A stretch of 11,495 bases of DNA from Thermoplasmata archaeon (GTDB lineage: Archaea; Thermoplasmatota; Thermoplasmata; Thermoplasmatales; Thermoplasmataceae): contig JAKBGP010000047.1 of assembly GCA_021833045.1 (NCBI GenBank), positions 1-11,495 on the forward strand, in the 5' to 3' direction. The notes beneath the pieces are model-generated. The model did not search any database. It was given only the letters and a program-made list of their open reading frames with translations, and had not been told where the DNA came from. The position numbers were made by a program, and so were the translations under genes. Shown here one piece after another: positions 1-7,539 of the stretch; position 1 is the stretch's first letter, and each line of letters opens with the position of its first letter.

Positions 1-17
1 CCTCCGGACCCGCTCTA
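1..17 (+). repeat. Putative attL: tRNA 3' end plus CTCTA
   Basis: The sequence CCTCCGGACCCGCTCTA matches the end of a tRNA: the 3' strand of the T-stem, an acceptor 3' strand CGGACCC, and a discriminator G. The last five bases CTCTA lie outside the tRNA but are shared with the copy at 10885. The rest of the tRNA is beyond the window edge. An acceptor of this kind with G73 would fit, for example, an archaeal tRNA-Arg, but the identity is a guess. Confidence 0.5.
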
Positions 18-50
18 TATACGGTTTACTTTTTTTAGAAAAACCGTATA
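18..50. repeat. Perfect 10-bp inverted repeat beside attL
   Basis: TATACGGTTT (18-27) and AAACCGTATA (41-50) are perfect inverted repeats separated by a 13-base spacer that holds a run of seven T residues (30-36). It starts one base after the tRNA-derived repeat. It could act as the tRNA transcription terminator, with the T-run in the loop, or as an integrase or excisionase binding dyad. The right-hand repeat at 10885 has no matching copy after it. Confidence 0.5.
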
Positions 51-639
51 ATAATATATCTGCAATCAATTAATTGGTATATGTATCTGTAGGATTTATG
101 ACTTCTATTTGTATATTTCAGGATCACTTTTTGAGATATATTAATGATTGAATAAAAATAAAACGTAAGCTGAGCATCTGATCCAATGATCCCTCTCAGG
201 TATGCAGAGGTTGATTTACATCACACCTTAAGGTATGATTTTACCTTTTGAACATAATAAAGGTCTTAAATCGCACAAAACACCTTGAGAGGTTATTCTT
301 CTTTCACTATTATGGAAACTGCTCATGCCTGATATGGGTCCTGTCGTTATTTTTGATCTTACTAAACAGGACTATGTAACCATGACTGTTTAGCGCCTAA
401 ATTTCTTAAAGAATGCTTTCGGATTTTTGATAAACCTTCATAAAATTGGTCATCTGAGGTTCATGTGGGTAAGAAACTGATGTTCATAATGCTCCGCTAT
501 AAATTGGGTTTTCTGGAAAATTTAACTGTTTTAATAGATTAGCATTCTAGTGCAACGGACACAGATTGAGTGGAATTTGGATAATTCGAACTGGACTTAC
601 CTACAGTAACCCAGGCAAAATTGTCAAGACATTATAAAA
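51..639. other. Gene-free, A+T-rich stretch, possibly decayed coding DNA
   Basis: No intact gene is visible in about 590 bases. Short open pieces exist, such as 289-393 on the plus strand, which reads as a hydrophobic segment ending in a protein-like tail and continues in the same frame to about 479 after one stop. I cannot match any of them to a family. The region may hold remains of a lost gene, perhaps the missing integrase, but nothing in the sequence proves it. Confidence 0.4.
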
Positions 640-1287
640 TTATTGTTTCGATTTTTCTACCTCCAAAAGGAAATATCCAAAACGATATTCAGGATTGTAT
701 TCATAGCAGTTTAATTTTAACCCTTTCAGCCGATTTTCGTTGTGAGAATCTTCTTGAATAATCTCATCAATTTTTCTATGCAAATCACTTTTGTCTTTTA
801 TATAGTAATTTTCATTATTGTTACCACTCGCTTTACAGCGTTTATCTAATGATTCATTTGCCGATAGAAAAACAAGTATGAATTTATTCTGAATTTGATG
901 ATCTAGTCTTACTGGTATATTACTGAGCTTATCGGAGTCATTGGCGATACTCGAAGTTCTCTTACCGTTATAGTAATAAAACTTTAAGTCAAATTTATTC
1001 CCCTTTTGACAGCCTACAAAGATGTGCTTTAATTCTATCCAGTAAACTTCCCCATTCAGTTCAATTTTTAGGTCTACCTTTTTTCTCTTGTCGTTAGGGA
1101 GTGATGCTTCCCTATTTTCTATCCCCATTTTAAAAAATTTATCATCAATATGTTTTATTAATTCACCCATGAACCACCTTTCTATTTGCATCTGAAGATC
1201 AAAAAATAGACTAAGGTATTTCTGCTTATTTCCTGTTAAGTATGCATAGAAGTTTTTGACTAACTCTTTAAATTTTTCGTCTTCCAT
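640..1287 (-). CDS. PD-(D/E)XK nuclease-like protein
   Basis: A 215-residue protein that I do not recognise as a named family. It carries a credible PD-(D/E)XK core: D72 in the strand V-D-L-K-I-E, then E85-L-K87 in W-I-E-L-K-H after a tight beta-turn, with glutamates in the preceding helix (E36, E42) that could complete the site. This arrangement is typical of restriction-type endonucleases and Holliday-junction resolvase folds. The C-terminal half is rich in Lys, Asn and Tyr, with no membrane segment. The gene lies 54 bases downstream of the small AbrB gene on the same strand, so the two may be co-transcribed. A run of five T residues on the coding strand between them could partly separate them. 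DNA cleavage in a defence role is inferred from fold and context only. Starts ATG; no Shine-Dalgarno sequence is seen. Confidence 0.72.
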   Translation of the reverse strand: MEDEKFKELVKNFYAYLTGNKQKYLSLFFDLQMQIERWFMGELIKHIDDKFFKMGIENREASLPNDKRKKVDLKIELNGEVYWIELKHIFVGCQKGNKFDLKFYYYNGKRTSSIANDSDKLSNIPVRLDHQIQNKFILVFLSANESLDKRCKASGNNNENYYIKDKSDLHRKIDEIIQEDSHNENRLKGLKLNCYEYNPEYRFGYFLLEVEKSKQ

Positions 1288-1341
1288 TTTTTTTATATTG
1301 GATCAAAGGACAATATGCTTTCGCACATCAAAAAGGGATTT

Positions 1342-1503
1342 TTACTCAATCTCCCTAACCGCAATTTCCCCTTTTACCTTATAAAATCCTACGTGATCAG
1401 ACCCTGAAACATTCAGTTTTTCTGCTATCTCTTTTGGTAAAGTGATCCTCAACGATGACCCCTTGGAAGATGTCTTAGTTACTGCTATAAGTTTGTCTGT
1501 CAT
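1342..1503 (-). CDS. AbrB/MazE/SpoVT-type DNA-binding protein, copy 1
   Basis: A 53-residue protein of the swapped-hairpin AbrB type. It shows the typical pattern: a basic first strand (L-I-A-V-T-K), then S-S-L-R-I-T-L-P-K-E-I-A-E-K-L, a short turn (S-G-S-D-H-V) and a last strand (V-G-F-Y-K-V-K-G-E-I). Such proteins are dimeric DNA-binding regulators or antitoxins that often control their own promoter. It is about 64% identical (34 of 53 residues) to the copy at 3892-4053, and the DNA in front of both genes is also conserved. It sits between tcmP (57 bases upstream) and the PD-(D/E)XK gene (54 bases downstream), all on the minus strand. It may therefore regulate either one or pair with the nuclease as an antitoxin; that role is inference. 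Starts ATG with no clear Shine-Dalgarno sequence. Confidence 0.82.
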   Translation of the reverse strand: MTDKLIAVTKTSSKGSSLRITLPKEIAEKLNVSGSDHVGFYKVKGEIAVREIE

Positions 1504-1507
1504 TGGG

Positions 1508-1522
1508 AGTGGAATAAGTTAA
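1508..1522. promoter_or_regulatory. Conserved leader element before AbrB copy 1
   Basis: AGTGGAATAAGTTAA (plus strand) is found identically at 4067-4081 in front of the second AbrB gene. In both cases it is followed by an A+T-rich, TATA-like stretch. It lies 4 bases upstream of the start codon, so it could be an autoregulatory operator or part of a core promoter. Confidence 0.45.
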
Positions 1523-1560
1523 TTTTTATTAAGGTAGCCTTCTCTGACCGTGGTTCAGCT

Positions 1561-2853
1561 TTATTTAGTTGCATAAGGGTGTAGCGGAGTTAATCTCGGT
1601 GGTGGATCTATTTCTAAAACCTTTTTCAAGTATTGCCAATCTAGTTCGTAAATATTGGGGGAATTAGTCCAATTTGTATTTATATCTTTGTAAATTTTTA
1701 GGTAACCAGCATTTCTCAACCATTCCAAAATTTTATTTAAATTAGCGGAACTACCTGCCACGCTCATTAAGTCAGTAGAAAACATGTCACAAAGGCCTTC
1801 TTCATGGCTTTTGATAATCTTCCAGAGAACCTTCCACTCAGGCGGCTTCTCCCTGTTGGTCAAGTTATGAAGTAATTCCGGATGTGCAGCCCTGAAGATT
1901 TGATAGGCTCTTGAATTGGAAATATTAAAGCCGTGGTTGTTAGTGGCATTCTGGTAAAATCTCCTACTTATATCAATTCCATCTTCGTAGTTTGACGTGA
2001 AAAATAGATGGTACAACTGCCCTTCTTTTGGTTCGAAAGGCAAAGCCAGAACGTACCTAAACCACCTGTGCAACCTAACTTTATATTCACTAATAAAGTT
2101 ATCAATCTTTGTCTGATTATTAGTTGATCTCAAAATTTTTGTTCTCCAGTTCTGATCTCCAAAAAGATCATCCAATTTCAGAATAGTTTCCATTGACCTT
2201 TCTGATTCGTTCGGCACATAATCCGGAAGCGGGAGTAAAGCTATGCTCTCACGCCCTAAGAACCAGTCGCTTGTAAACACAAAAATTATAAACTCAGTTC
2301 CTTTTTGATAGAAAGTCCTTATTCGATTGTCAGCTACCCTTTTTATATCTGAATATGGAACGTACAGCAACGGATCAAAAAAGAAAATTGAATTCCCTAG
2401 ATTAAACCTGCTAATCCGATCTAACGCCTCCCGAAGATATTTTTTCATAACAGTTGTACCTAAAGTTTCTAATGCACCCTCCATCAAAGCTTCTTCCAAC
2501 TTTATTTGCGGCCAGCGTCTCTTAATTACATTTTTCAAGTGTTCAAAGCATTCCTCGTTCTCTTCAACAAGGATAATTTTTAGTGCAGCGGTCTCGTTTT
2601 TTTCCTTCTTGTTGAATTTTAACTCAAGTGCATGACCTGATGAGCCAAGAATGGTTTCACCAGTATCTTCTACGTAATCCTCCCCAGTGCCTGCATTTAA
2701 TTCCACTATAGAGGTTGGAAATGCGTGGTTTTTTCTATCTCCACCTGAGGTAATTTGCCACCACATTTCATAGTATTTGCCTACAATCTCACTTTTTAAT
2801 TTCGTGCCCGTAGATCCACTTAGTTCTACAGCATCACCATGGAATTTTAGCAC
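1561..2853 (-). CDS. tcmP: Three-Cys-motif partner protein TcmP
   Basis: A 430-residue protein matching TcmP (TIGR04474), a family named because it is nearly always encoded next to a three-Cys-motif protein, as here. The N-terminal region looks like a class I SAM-dependent methyltransferase fold: a glycine-rich loop I-V-E-L-N-A-G-T-G (49-57), an acidic end of the next strand (I-L-V-E-E, 94-98), and an F-F-F-D-P motif (157-161) in the place of the catalytic strand. Residues from about 345 on look like a winged helix. The family's reaction is not established. The start is GTG at 2853; an in-frame stop lies just upstream, and a TATA-like AAATTATTATTTTG is centred about 26 bases before the start on the minus strand, suggesting a leaderless message. 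It is divergent from its partner at 2943 with 89 bases between them. Confidence 0.85.
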   Translation of the reverse strand: MLKFHGDAVELSGSTGTKLKSEIVGKYYEMWWQITSGGDRKNHAFPTSIVELNAGTGEDYVEDTGETILGSSGHALELKFNKKEKNETAALKIILVEENEECFEHLKNVIKRRWPQIKLEEALMEGALETLGTTVMKKYLREALDRISRFNLGNSIFFFDPLLYVPYSDIKRVADNRIRTFYQKGTEFIIFVFTSDWFLGRESIALLPLPDYVPNESERSMETILKLDDLFGDQNWRTKILRSTNNQTKIDNFISEYKVRLHRWFRYVLALPFEPKEGQLYHLFFTSNYEDGIDISRRFYQNATNNHGFNISNSRAYQIFRAAHPELLHNLTNREKPPEWKVLWKIIKSHEEGLCDMFSTDLMSVAGSSANLNKILEWLRNAGYLKIYKDINTNWTNSPNIYELDWQYLKKVLEIDPPPRLTPLHPYATK

Positions 2854-2942
2854 AATTTATCATGTACTATCTCAAAATAATAATTTCGGTCATTCTGGTC
2901 GATATACAGTAAGTTAAAAGTAATGTTTAGAATCATGTATCA

Positions 2943-3686
2943 ATGGGAGATAAATCCTCTATCGAATGGACGGATGCAACTTGGAATCCTTCAACCGGAT
3001 GTACCAAAGTGTCAGCTGGGTGCAAGAATTGCTACGCAGAGAGGCTCTCACACAGATTGTATAAGATGAAAAATCCAAAATTCGTGAACGGTTTTAATTT
3101 TACAATACACGAAGATGCTTTGATGTTACCGCTCAAATGGAAGAAACCTAGGAAAATATTCGTGAATAGTATGTCTGATCTTTTCCATGAAGACATGGAT
3201 ATCTCTTTCTTAATTCGCTGTTTTGAGGTAATGCGCAGTGCAAACTGGCATGTATTTCAAGTACTTACGAAACGGCCTGAGCGCATGCTCAAATTTATTG
3301 AAGAATTTGGAACTATTCCAGATAATATGTGGATAGGCACTTCTGTTGAACTTAAATTTTTTACATTCCGTATAGATATTCTCAGAAAGATAAACGCAAA
3401 GGTGAAATTTATAAGTTTTGAGCCTTTGCTTGGCCCTCTTGGTAAACTCGATCTGAAAGACATATCATGGGTTATAGTCGGAGGAGAAAGTGGCCCAAAA
3501 GCTAGGAAGGTAAAAATAGATTGGGTTAGAGATATTAGAGATCAGGCCAAACAACAGAATGTTTCGTTCTTCTTTAAGCAGTGGGGTGGAAAAACTCCAA
3601 GATCAAATGGAAGAATTCTTGATGGCAAACTGTGGGATGAATTTCCAATAACTGAAGATGTATCTGCTAACGTTTTAATGAGGTAA
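2943..3686 (+). CDS. Gp37/Gp68 family (DUF5131) three-Cys-motif protein
   Basis: A 247-residue protein of the phage Gp37/Gp68 family (PF07505, DUF5131). The family signature is clear: S-I-E-W-T-D-A-T-W-N-P at the N-terminus, three clustered cysteines (C20, C27, C30; spacing CX6CX2C) leading into C-Y-A-E, F-V-N-S-M-S-D-L-F-H, V-L-T-K-R-P, F-I-S-F-E-P-L-L-G-P, W-V-I-V-G-G-E-S-G-P and a final F-F-F-K-Q-W-G. The cysteines probably hold an Fe-S cluster, and the family is thought to be radical-SAM-like; its substrate is unknown. At the usual E-N-Q position this copy reads V-E-L-K-F, a small departure. It pairs with TcmP, encoded divergently. Length is normal and there is no sign of decay. Starts ATG with no Shine-Dalgarno sequence. 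A T-run at 3733-3739 is a likely terminator. Confidence 0.88.
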   Translation: MGDKSSIEWTDATWNPSTGCTKVSAGCKNCYAERLSHRLYKMKNPKFVNGFNFTIHEDALMLPLKWKKPRKIFVNSMSDLFHEDMDISFLIRCFEVMRSANWHVFQVLTKRPERMLKFIEEFGTIPDNMWIGTSVELKFFTFRIDILRKINAKVKFISFEPLLGPLGKLDLKDISWVIVGGESGPKARKVKIDWVRDIRDQAKQQNVSFFFKQWGGKTPRSNGRILDGKLWDEFPITEDVSANVLMR

Positions 3687-3732
3687 TTAATTGGGCTATT
3701 GGACTTTCATGCAAGTAAGAACTCGAAAATTA

Positions 3733-3739
3733 TTTTTTT
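3733..3739 (+). terminator. Oligo-T terminator after DUF5131 gene
   Basis: Seven T residues follow an A+T-rich stretch 46 bases after the stop codon of the gene at 2943. Archaeal RNA polymerase terminates at such T-runs without needing a hairpin. Confidence 0.45.
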
Positions 3740-3779
3740 GTGCCACTGCCTAGTGTTTCCTGTAATAGTTATTAGTTTG

Positions 3780-3798
3780 AATAGATAAGCTATCTATT
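3780..3798. repeat. Perfect 8-bp inverted repeat, 3-base loop
   Basis: AATAGATA (3780-3787) and TATCTATT (3791-3798) are perfect inverted repeats around AGC. They lie in the 205-base gene-free gap between the DUF5131 gene and the AbrB copy 2 gene, whose 3' ends converge there. It could be a hairpin that stops read-through on either strand, or a protein-binding dyad. No gene is seen in this gap. Confidence 0.45.
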
Positions 3799-3891
3799 AA
3801 AGTTAATACGGACAGGCATAATTCAGATAAACAGAGTTGGACTATCGTAAAACAACCTACAAAAAGCGTGAATAGCATTAAAAGTAAGTAA

Positions 3892-4053
3892 TCACTCAAT
3901 CTTCCTATCCACAATCTTTCCCCTTACCTCATAAAATCCAATGTGATCAGATTCCGATGCTTCCAATTTTCCTGCAACTTCTTTTGGAAGGGTAATTCTC
4001 AAGGATGATTCCTTTCGGGAGATCCTGGTTACTGCAATAAGTCTCTCTGGCAT
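3892..4053 (-). CDS. AbrB/MazE/SpoVT-type DNA-binding protein, copy 2
   Basis: A 53-residue AbrB-type protein with the same layout as the copy at 1342-1503: L-I-A-V-T-R, S-S-L-R-I-T-L-P-K-E-V-A, S-E-S-D-H-I-G-F-Y-E-V and a charged C-terminus. The two are equal in length and collinear without gaps. It lies 117 bases downstream of the OLD-type nuclease gene on the same strand and has no minus-strand gene after it, so unlike copy 1 it has no downstream partner. Its leader matches that of copy 1 but contains an extra 9-base unit. The likely history is a duplication of the AbrB gene with its promoter. Regulation of itself, of copy 1, or of the neighbouring defence genes is inference. Confidence 0.82.
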   Translation of the reverse strand: MPERLIAVTRISRKESSLRITLPKEVAGKLEASESDHIGFYEVRGKIVDRKIE

Positions 4054-4061
4054 TGGGACGA

Positions 4062-4081
4062 GAATAAGTGGAATAAGTTAA
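4062..4081. promoter_or_regulatory. Leader element of AbrB copy 2 with tandem 9-mer
   Basis: GAATAAGTG (4062-4070) and GAATAAGTT (4071-4079) stand directly in tandem upstream of the AbrB copy 2 start. The copy 1 leader has only one unit (1512-1520). The shared 15-mer is at 4067-4081. Two adjacent half-sites would suit a dimeric or tetrameric AbrB-type repressor. Confidence 0.45.
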
Positions 4082-4170
4082 ATTTTGGTCATCCATTTTC
4101 AAGTATTATACGAGCATTTTCTAGGAGGAGAGAACAATTATCAAAAGAGATATTAAAAATTCTATAACCC

Positions 4171-5805
4171 TTAATCTGTTCCCTTTAAGAATTCGGAAAA
4201 GGGTTGTATAACGTCTTTGACTTTTTCTGCCTTTATGTACCTAGCAATTTCCTTGCCAAAGCTCTTACTATATTTTAAACCTTCAAGACCATCCCTTTGA
4301 GAGAGCTGATAAAAGAGATCGGTTATAGTCTTGGCTCCTTTTTGACTGGGATGTTCCTTCTTTAGTTCTTCGATTGATCTCTCTATCGTGTCTTTATCTA
4401 TGGGCTGGGCCGGCTTTATCCCAATCGCCGAAGCAATGTTGTTAAGTCCGGCCAGAATAGCTTCCGAGTCTCTTAACAAGACTCCTTCTATATCCAGCTC
4501 GGGGCAGTATACGATTCGATCCTTAATTTTCTCAGGCAAGTGGCCGCTGTTTCTTTTGTCTCCGTCAAGGTAAATCATGTAAGGCAGATGAAGTATTCCT
4601 TCAAGCTGTACAAGGAGATCCTTTAACTGCTTACTTATGTCAGATTCCCCCAGGCTAAAAATTACATAGTTGTTATTTGATTTAGGAAACCCACTTCTTT
4701 CCAATATCTCGCCGATAATGTCGACATCGGTTTTGCCTTCAACAAAAATTATTTTTTCAGCAATGGATAGGTCGCCCAAGTTTATGCCAAGCTCGTCAAA
4801 AAGAACTCTCTTGGAATCCAACCCGGACAAGCTTTCTTTCACCCTTGTTCCTTTGTTATCTCTGGTGACAAGATACACAACCTCAGGTTTTACTGCCTGA
4901 ATAAACAAGGGAGAATGCGTGGCAATAACATATTTGTGCTCATTGTGGCTCCTGATGAATTGAGCCAAGGATTTTTCGGCACCGGGATGCAGGTAGACGT
5001 GTGGCTCATCTATGAGGAATATCTTTCCGGGCTCCGAAAATAATATCATAGAGGCAAGGTGAAGAGCCTGGGCTATTCCTGTTCCACACTCATCCAACGG
5101 GATGTTTTTATTGGCAAATTTATCCCATATGGACAATGTCACAATGTTACTTTCAGATGGGACAGTAAATATACCTCCTATTTCGTTGAACATGCTTTCC
5201 ATTAGATTTGAGAGATCATGGTATTCCCTTGTATTTTCGTTTAGATGCGTGTATATTACTTGGGCTAGATCCGATCCGTTAGGAGAAGGTACTTTTTTCG
5301 GGACTGTTTGCACCCTAGGCTGCACAACCCTCTGAGGTTCGATGTAAACAATGTCTTTCAGTCTATTATAAAATTTTTTAAACTCCTGCGTGGGTTGTAC
5401 ATACGCAATAAAGTTATCTAGGGAACCCATGCCGCCGCCTCCCCTTCCGTTATTAAATGATCTATAAGACAGCCTCCCATACTCATCAATGTTGAGTGTT
5501 GCTTCTTTATTTTTTAACCCGTCATGAAGGAAAACAAGTAGATTCTTATCTTGGTTAATTTCCAGAACGTACTCATTGCCATCTATATTTGAGGTGAATT
5601 TTATTCCTGGTAATTTGGAAGGATCGCTATTAGAGTAGAGTCCAATTATTGCAATGGACCTAAGCACTCTTGACTTTCCAACGTTATTCCTGCCCGTCAG
5701 TACGGCAATTTCTGGATCAAGGTTCATAATGGTATCTTTCATAATACCTTCGACACCGCTGAGTTCCACGGTCAGATTCATAAGATTATTCATTCCTTTC
5801 CTCAT
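4171..5805 (-). CDS. OLD-family ATPase with C-terminal TOPRIM nuclease domain
   Basis: A 544-residue single-chain OLD (overcoming lysogenisation defect) type protein. ATPase parts: Walker A G-R-N-N-V-G-K-S (38-45), an ABC-like signature around D-E-C-G-T-G (238-243), Walker B K-I-F-L-I-D-E-P (261-268) and the H-loop A-T-H-S-P (295-299). The TOPRIM domain follows, with V-E-G-K-T-D (355-360) supplying the metal-binding Glu and Y-L-D-G-D (412-416) the Asp pair. These proteins are ATP-binding DNA nucleases, many of them anti-phage. No UvrD-like helicase partner is nearby, so this is not a Gabija-type (class 2) pair but fits the stand-alone class. The start could be ATG 5805, with a TATA-like AATTAAATT about 20-25 bases upstream, or ATG 5793, which has GAGGAAAGGA just before it. 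All key residues are present, so it looks functional. Confidence 0.88.
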   Translation of the reverse strand: MRKGMNNLMNLTVELSGVEGIMKDTIMNLDPEIAVLTGRNNVGKSRVLRSIAIIGLYSNSDPSKLPGIKFTSNIDGNEYVLEINQDKNLLVFLHDGLKNKEATLNIDEYGRLSYRSFNNGRGGGGMGSLDNFIAYVQPTQEFKKFYNRLKDIVYIEPQRVVQPRVQTVPKKVPSPNGSDLAQVIYTHLNENTREYHDLSNLMESMFNEIGGIFTVPSESNIVTLSIWDKFANKNIPLDECGTGIAQALHLASMILFSEPGKIFLIDEPHVYLHPGAEKSLAQFIRSHNEHKYVIATHSPLFIQAVKPEVVYLVTRDNKGTRVKESLSGLDSKRVLFDELGINLGDLSIAEKIIFVEGKTDVDIIGEILERSGFPKSNNNYVIFSLGESDISKQLKDLLVQLEGILHLPYMIYLDGDKRNSGHLPEKIKDRIVYCPELDIEGVLLRDSEAILAGLNNIASAIGIKPAQPIDKDTIERSIEELKKEHPSQKGAKTITDLFYQLSQRDGLEGLKYSKSFGKEIARYIKAEKVKDVIQPFSEFLKGTD

Positions 5806-5977
5806 TAGTATATGGGTAATTTAATTTACGAGGTTCTCCGAAAACCCAACGATATTTAGAAACTCCCCCGCTTTGCTTTAACTTTATTGCAAGTAGTCTA
5901 TTATGTGGTGCGAATTAATGATCTCATTTTAATGTAAGTATTTAACAGTATGATAGTTTGCTAAATTACTATCACAA

Positions 5978-5986
5978 AAATTTATG
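5978..5986 (+). promoter_or_regulatory. Candidate TATA box for the hsd operon
   Basis: AAATTTATG lies 24-32 bases upstream of the hsdM ATG at 6010, the spacing expected for a leaderless archaeal transcript. It sits in the 204-base gap between the divergent OLD gene and hsdM, where no gene is seen. Confidence 0.4.
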
Positions 5987-6009
5987 CTCATTCAATCCTA
6001 TAAGTTTCC

Positions 6010-7539
6010 ATGAACAACCCCGATTCAGATCTTGAGCAGAGATTATGATCATCAGCGGACAAACTCCGTTCCAACATGGATGCTGCAGAATATAAGCATG
6101 TTGTCCTGGGTCTCATATTCCTGAAATACGTATCAGATTCATTTGAGGAAATCCATAGAGAATTGGAGAATGACAGGGAACACCTCTCAGATCCTGAAGA
6201 CAGGGACGAATACGCTTCAAGAAATGTCTTCTGGGTTCCTCCAGAGGCAAGGTGGAATCACCTGCAGAGAAATGCGAAGCAGCCAACAATAGGAAAGATG
6301 ATCGACGATGCAATGGATGTTATCGAAAGAGATAATCCATCACTGAAGAGCGTACTTCCGACAAACTATTCCCGTGCATCGTTAGATAAGCAGAGACTGG
6401 GTGAGCTCATTGATCTCATAGGGGGAATAGAACTTGGCACAGAGAGTGCAAAGAGCAGGGATCTTCTTGGAAGGGTTTACGAATATTTCCTCGGGAAGTT
6501 TGCAGATGCGGAGGGAAAGAAAGGGGGCCAGTTCTACACACCAAAGCCAATAGTGCAGCTCCTTGTGGAGATGATTGAGCCCTACAAAGGCAGAGTCCTT
6601 GATCCATGCTGCGGTTCAGGCGGCATGTTTGTGCAGAGTGAGAAGTTCATTCAGGCACATCAGGGAAAGATTGACGATATACACATATTCGGTCAGAAAT
6701 CAAATCAGACGACGTGGAAACTGTGCAAGATGAATCTTGCAATAAGGAACATTGATTCAGATCAGGTTAAATGGAACAATGAAGGCAGTTTCCTCAACGA
6801 TGCACATAAGGATCTCAGGGCAGACTACATATTGGCAAATCCACCTTTCAATGATTCAGACTGGAAGGGTGATCTCCTGAAGAATGATGTCAGGTGGAAA
6901 TACGGTCTTCCTCCAGCAGGGAATGCAAACTTTGCATGGGTACAGCATTTCATTCACCACCTTTCACCAACAGGAATTGCCGGTTTTGTTCTTGCAAACT
7001 GATCAATGAGTTCCAATACATCCAATGAGGGTGAAATAAGGAAGAACATCATTGAGGCTGATCTCGTTGATTGCCTGGTTGCATTGCCTCCTCAACTGTT
7101 TTTCAATACCGGTATTCCAGCATGCCTGTGGTTTGTATCCAAGGACAAGAAGAACAATAAATTCAAGGACAGGAGAGGAAAGACACTATTCATAGATGCC
7201 AGGAAGATGGGCACAATGATAGACAGGAGGCACAGGGTGCTGACTGAAGAGGATATCAGGAAAATATCCTCAACATACCACGCATGGAGAGGAGAAGGTG
7301 GCGAATATGCCGATATTCCCGGATTTTGCAAATCCTCTGATATTGAGGAGATCAGGAAGAACAACTATGTTCTCACTCCTGGCAGGTATGTCGGGGCAGA
7401 AGAGGAGGAAGAGGACGATGAGGAATTCCAAGAAAAAATGCAGAGACTGGTAGCAGAACTGAAGCAGCAGGTGGAAGAAGGCACTAGGCTGGATGAAGAG
7501 ATAGAGAAGAATATGGAGAGGATCGGGTTTGGGTTTTAA
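6010..7539 (+). pseudogene. hsdM: Type I restriction-modification DNA methyltransferase HsdM, two in-frame TGA codons
   Basis: Reading one frame from ATG 6010 to the stop at 7537 gives a full-length HsdM of about 509 residues, interrupted by TGA at codon 13 (6046-6048) and codon 331 (7000-7002). The first replaces the Trp of the usual L-W-S-S-A-D-K-L-R start (TGG to TGA). The second replaces the Gly of L-A-N-G-S-M-S-S-N (GGA to TGA). Everything else is intact: the HsdM N-terminal helical domain, SAM motif L-D-P-C-C-G-S-G-G (about 6598-6624), catalytic A-N-P-P-F (about 6835-6849) and an acidic coiled C-terminus. HsdM normally methylates adenine in the site chosen by HsdS. ATG 6076 and ATG 7006 would give an N-truncated and a C-terminal piece. 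The gene is visibly richer in G+C than its neighbours. It is probably inactive, unless the stops are read through. Confidence 0.85.

Noticed and set aside
289..479. Possible decayed gene in the left gene-free stretch
   Set aside because: It reads in one frame with an internal stop and a protein-like feel, but matches no family I know, so it is not listed as a gene.
2327..2635. 102-codon plus-strand open frame inside tcmP
   Set aside because: It is antisense to a well-supported family protein and its product shows no domain pattern; it is a shadow frame.
4388..5335. Three short plus-strand open frames opposite the OLD gene
   Set aside because: All are antisense to the OLD ATPase/TOPRIM gene and have no start signals or recognisable motifs.
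6046..7002. The two TGA codons in hsdM as selenocysteine or reassigned TGA
   Set aside because: The family has Trp and Gly at these places, not Cys; no SECIS-like element was noticed, and other genes in the window use TGA as a normal stop (for example 9991-9993 and 10965-10967).
7092..7364. 90-codon minus-strand open frame opposite hsdM
   Set aside because: It lies wholly opposite the conserved C-terminal part of HsdM and shows no features of its own.
4171..7539. Gabija-like system formed by the OLD nuclease and a neighbour
   Set aside because: Gabija needs a UvrD-type helicase next to the nuclease; none is encoded in the window.
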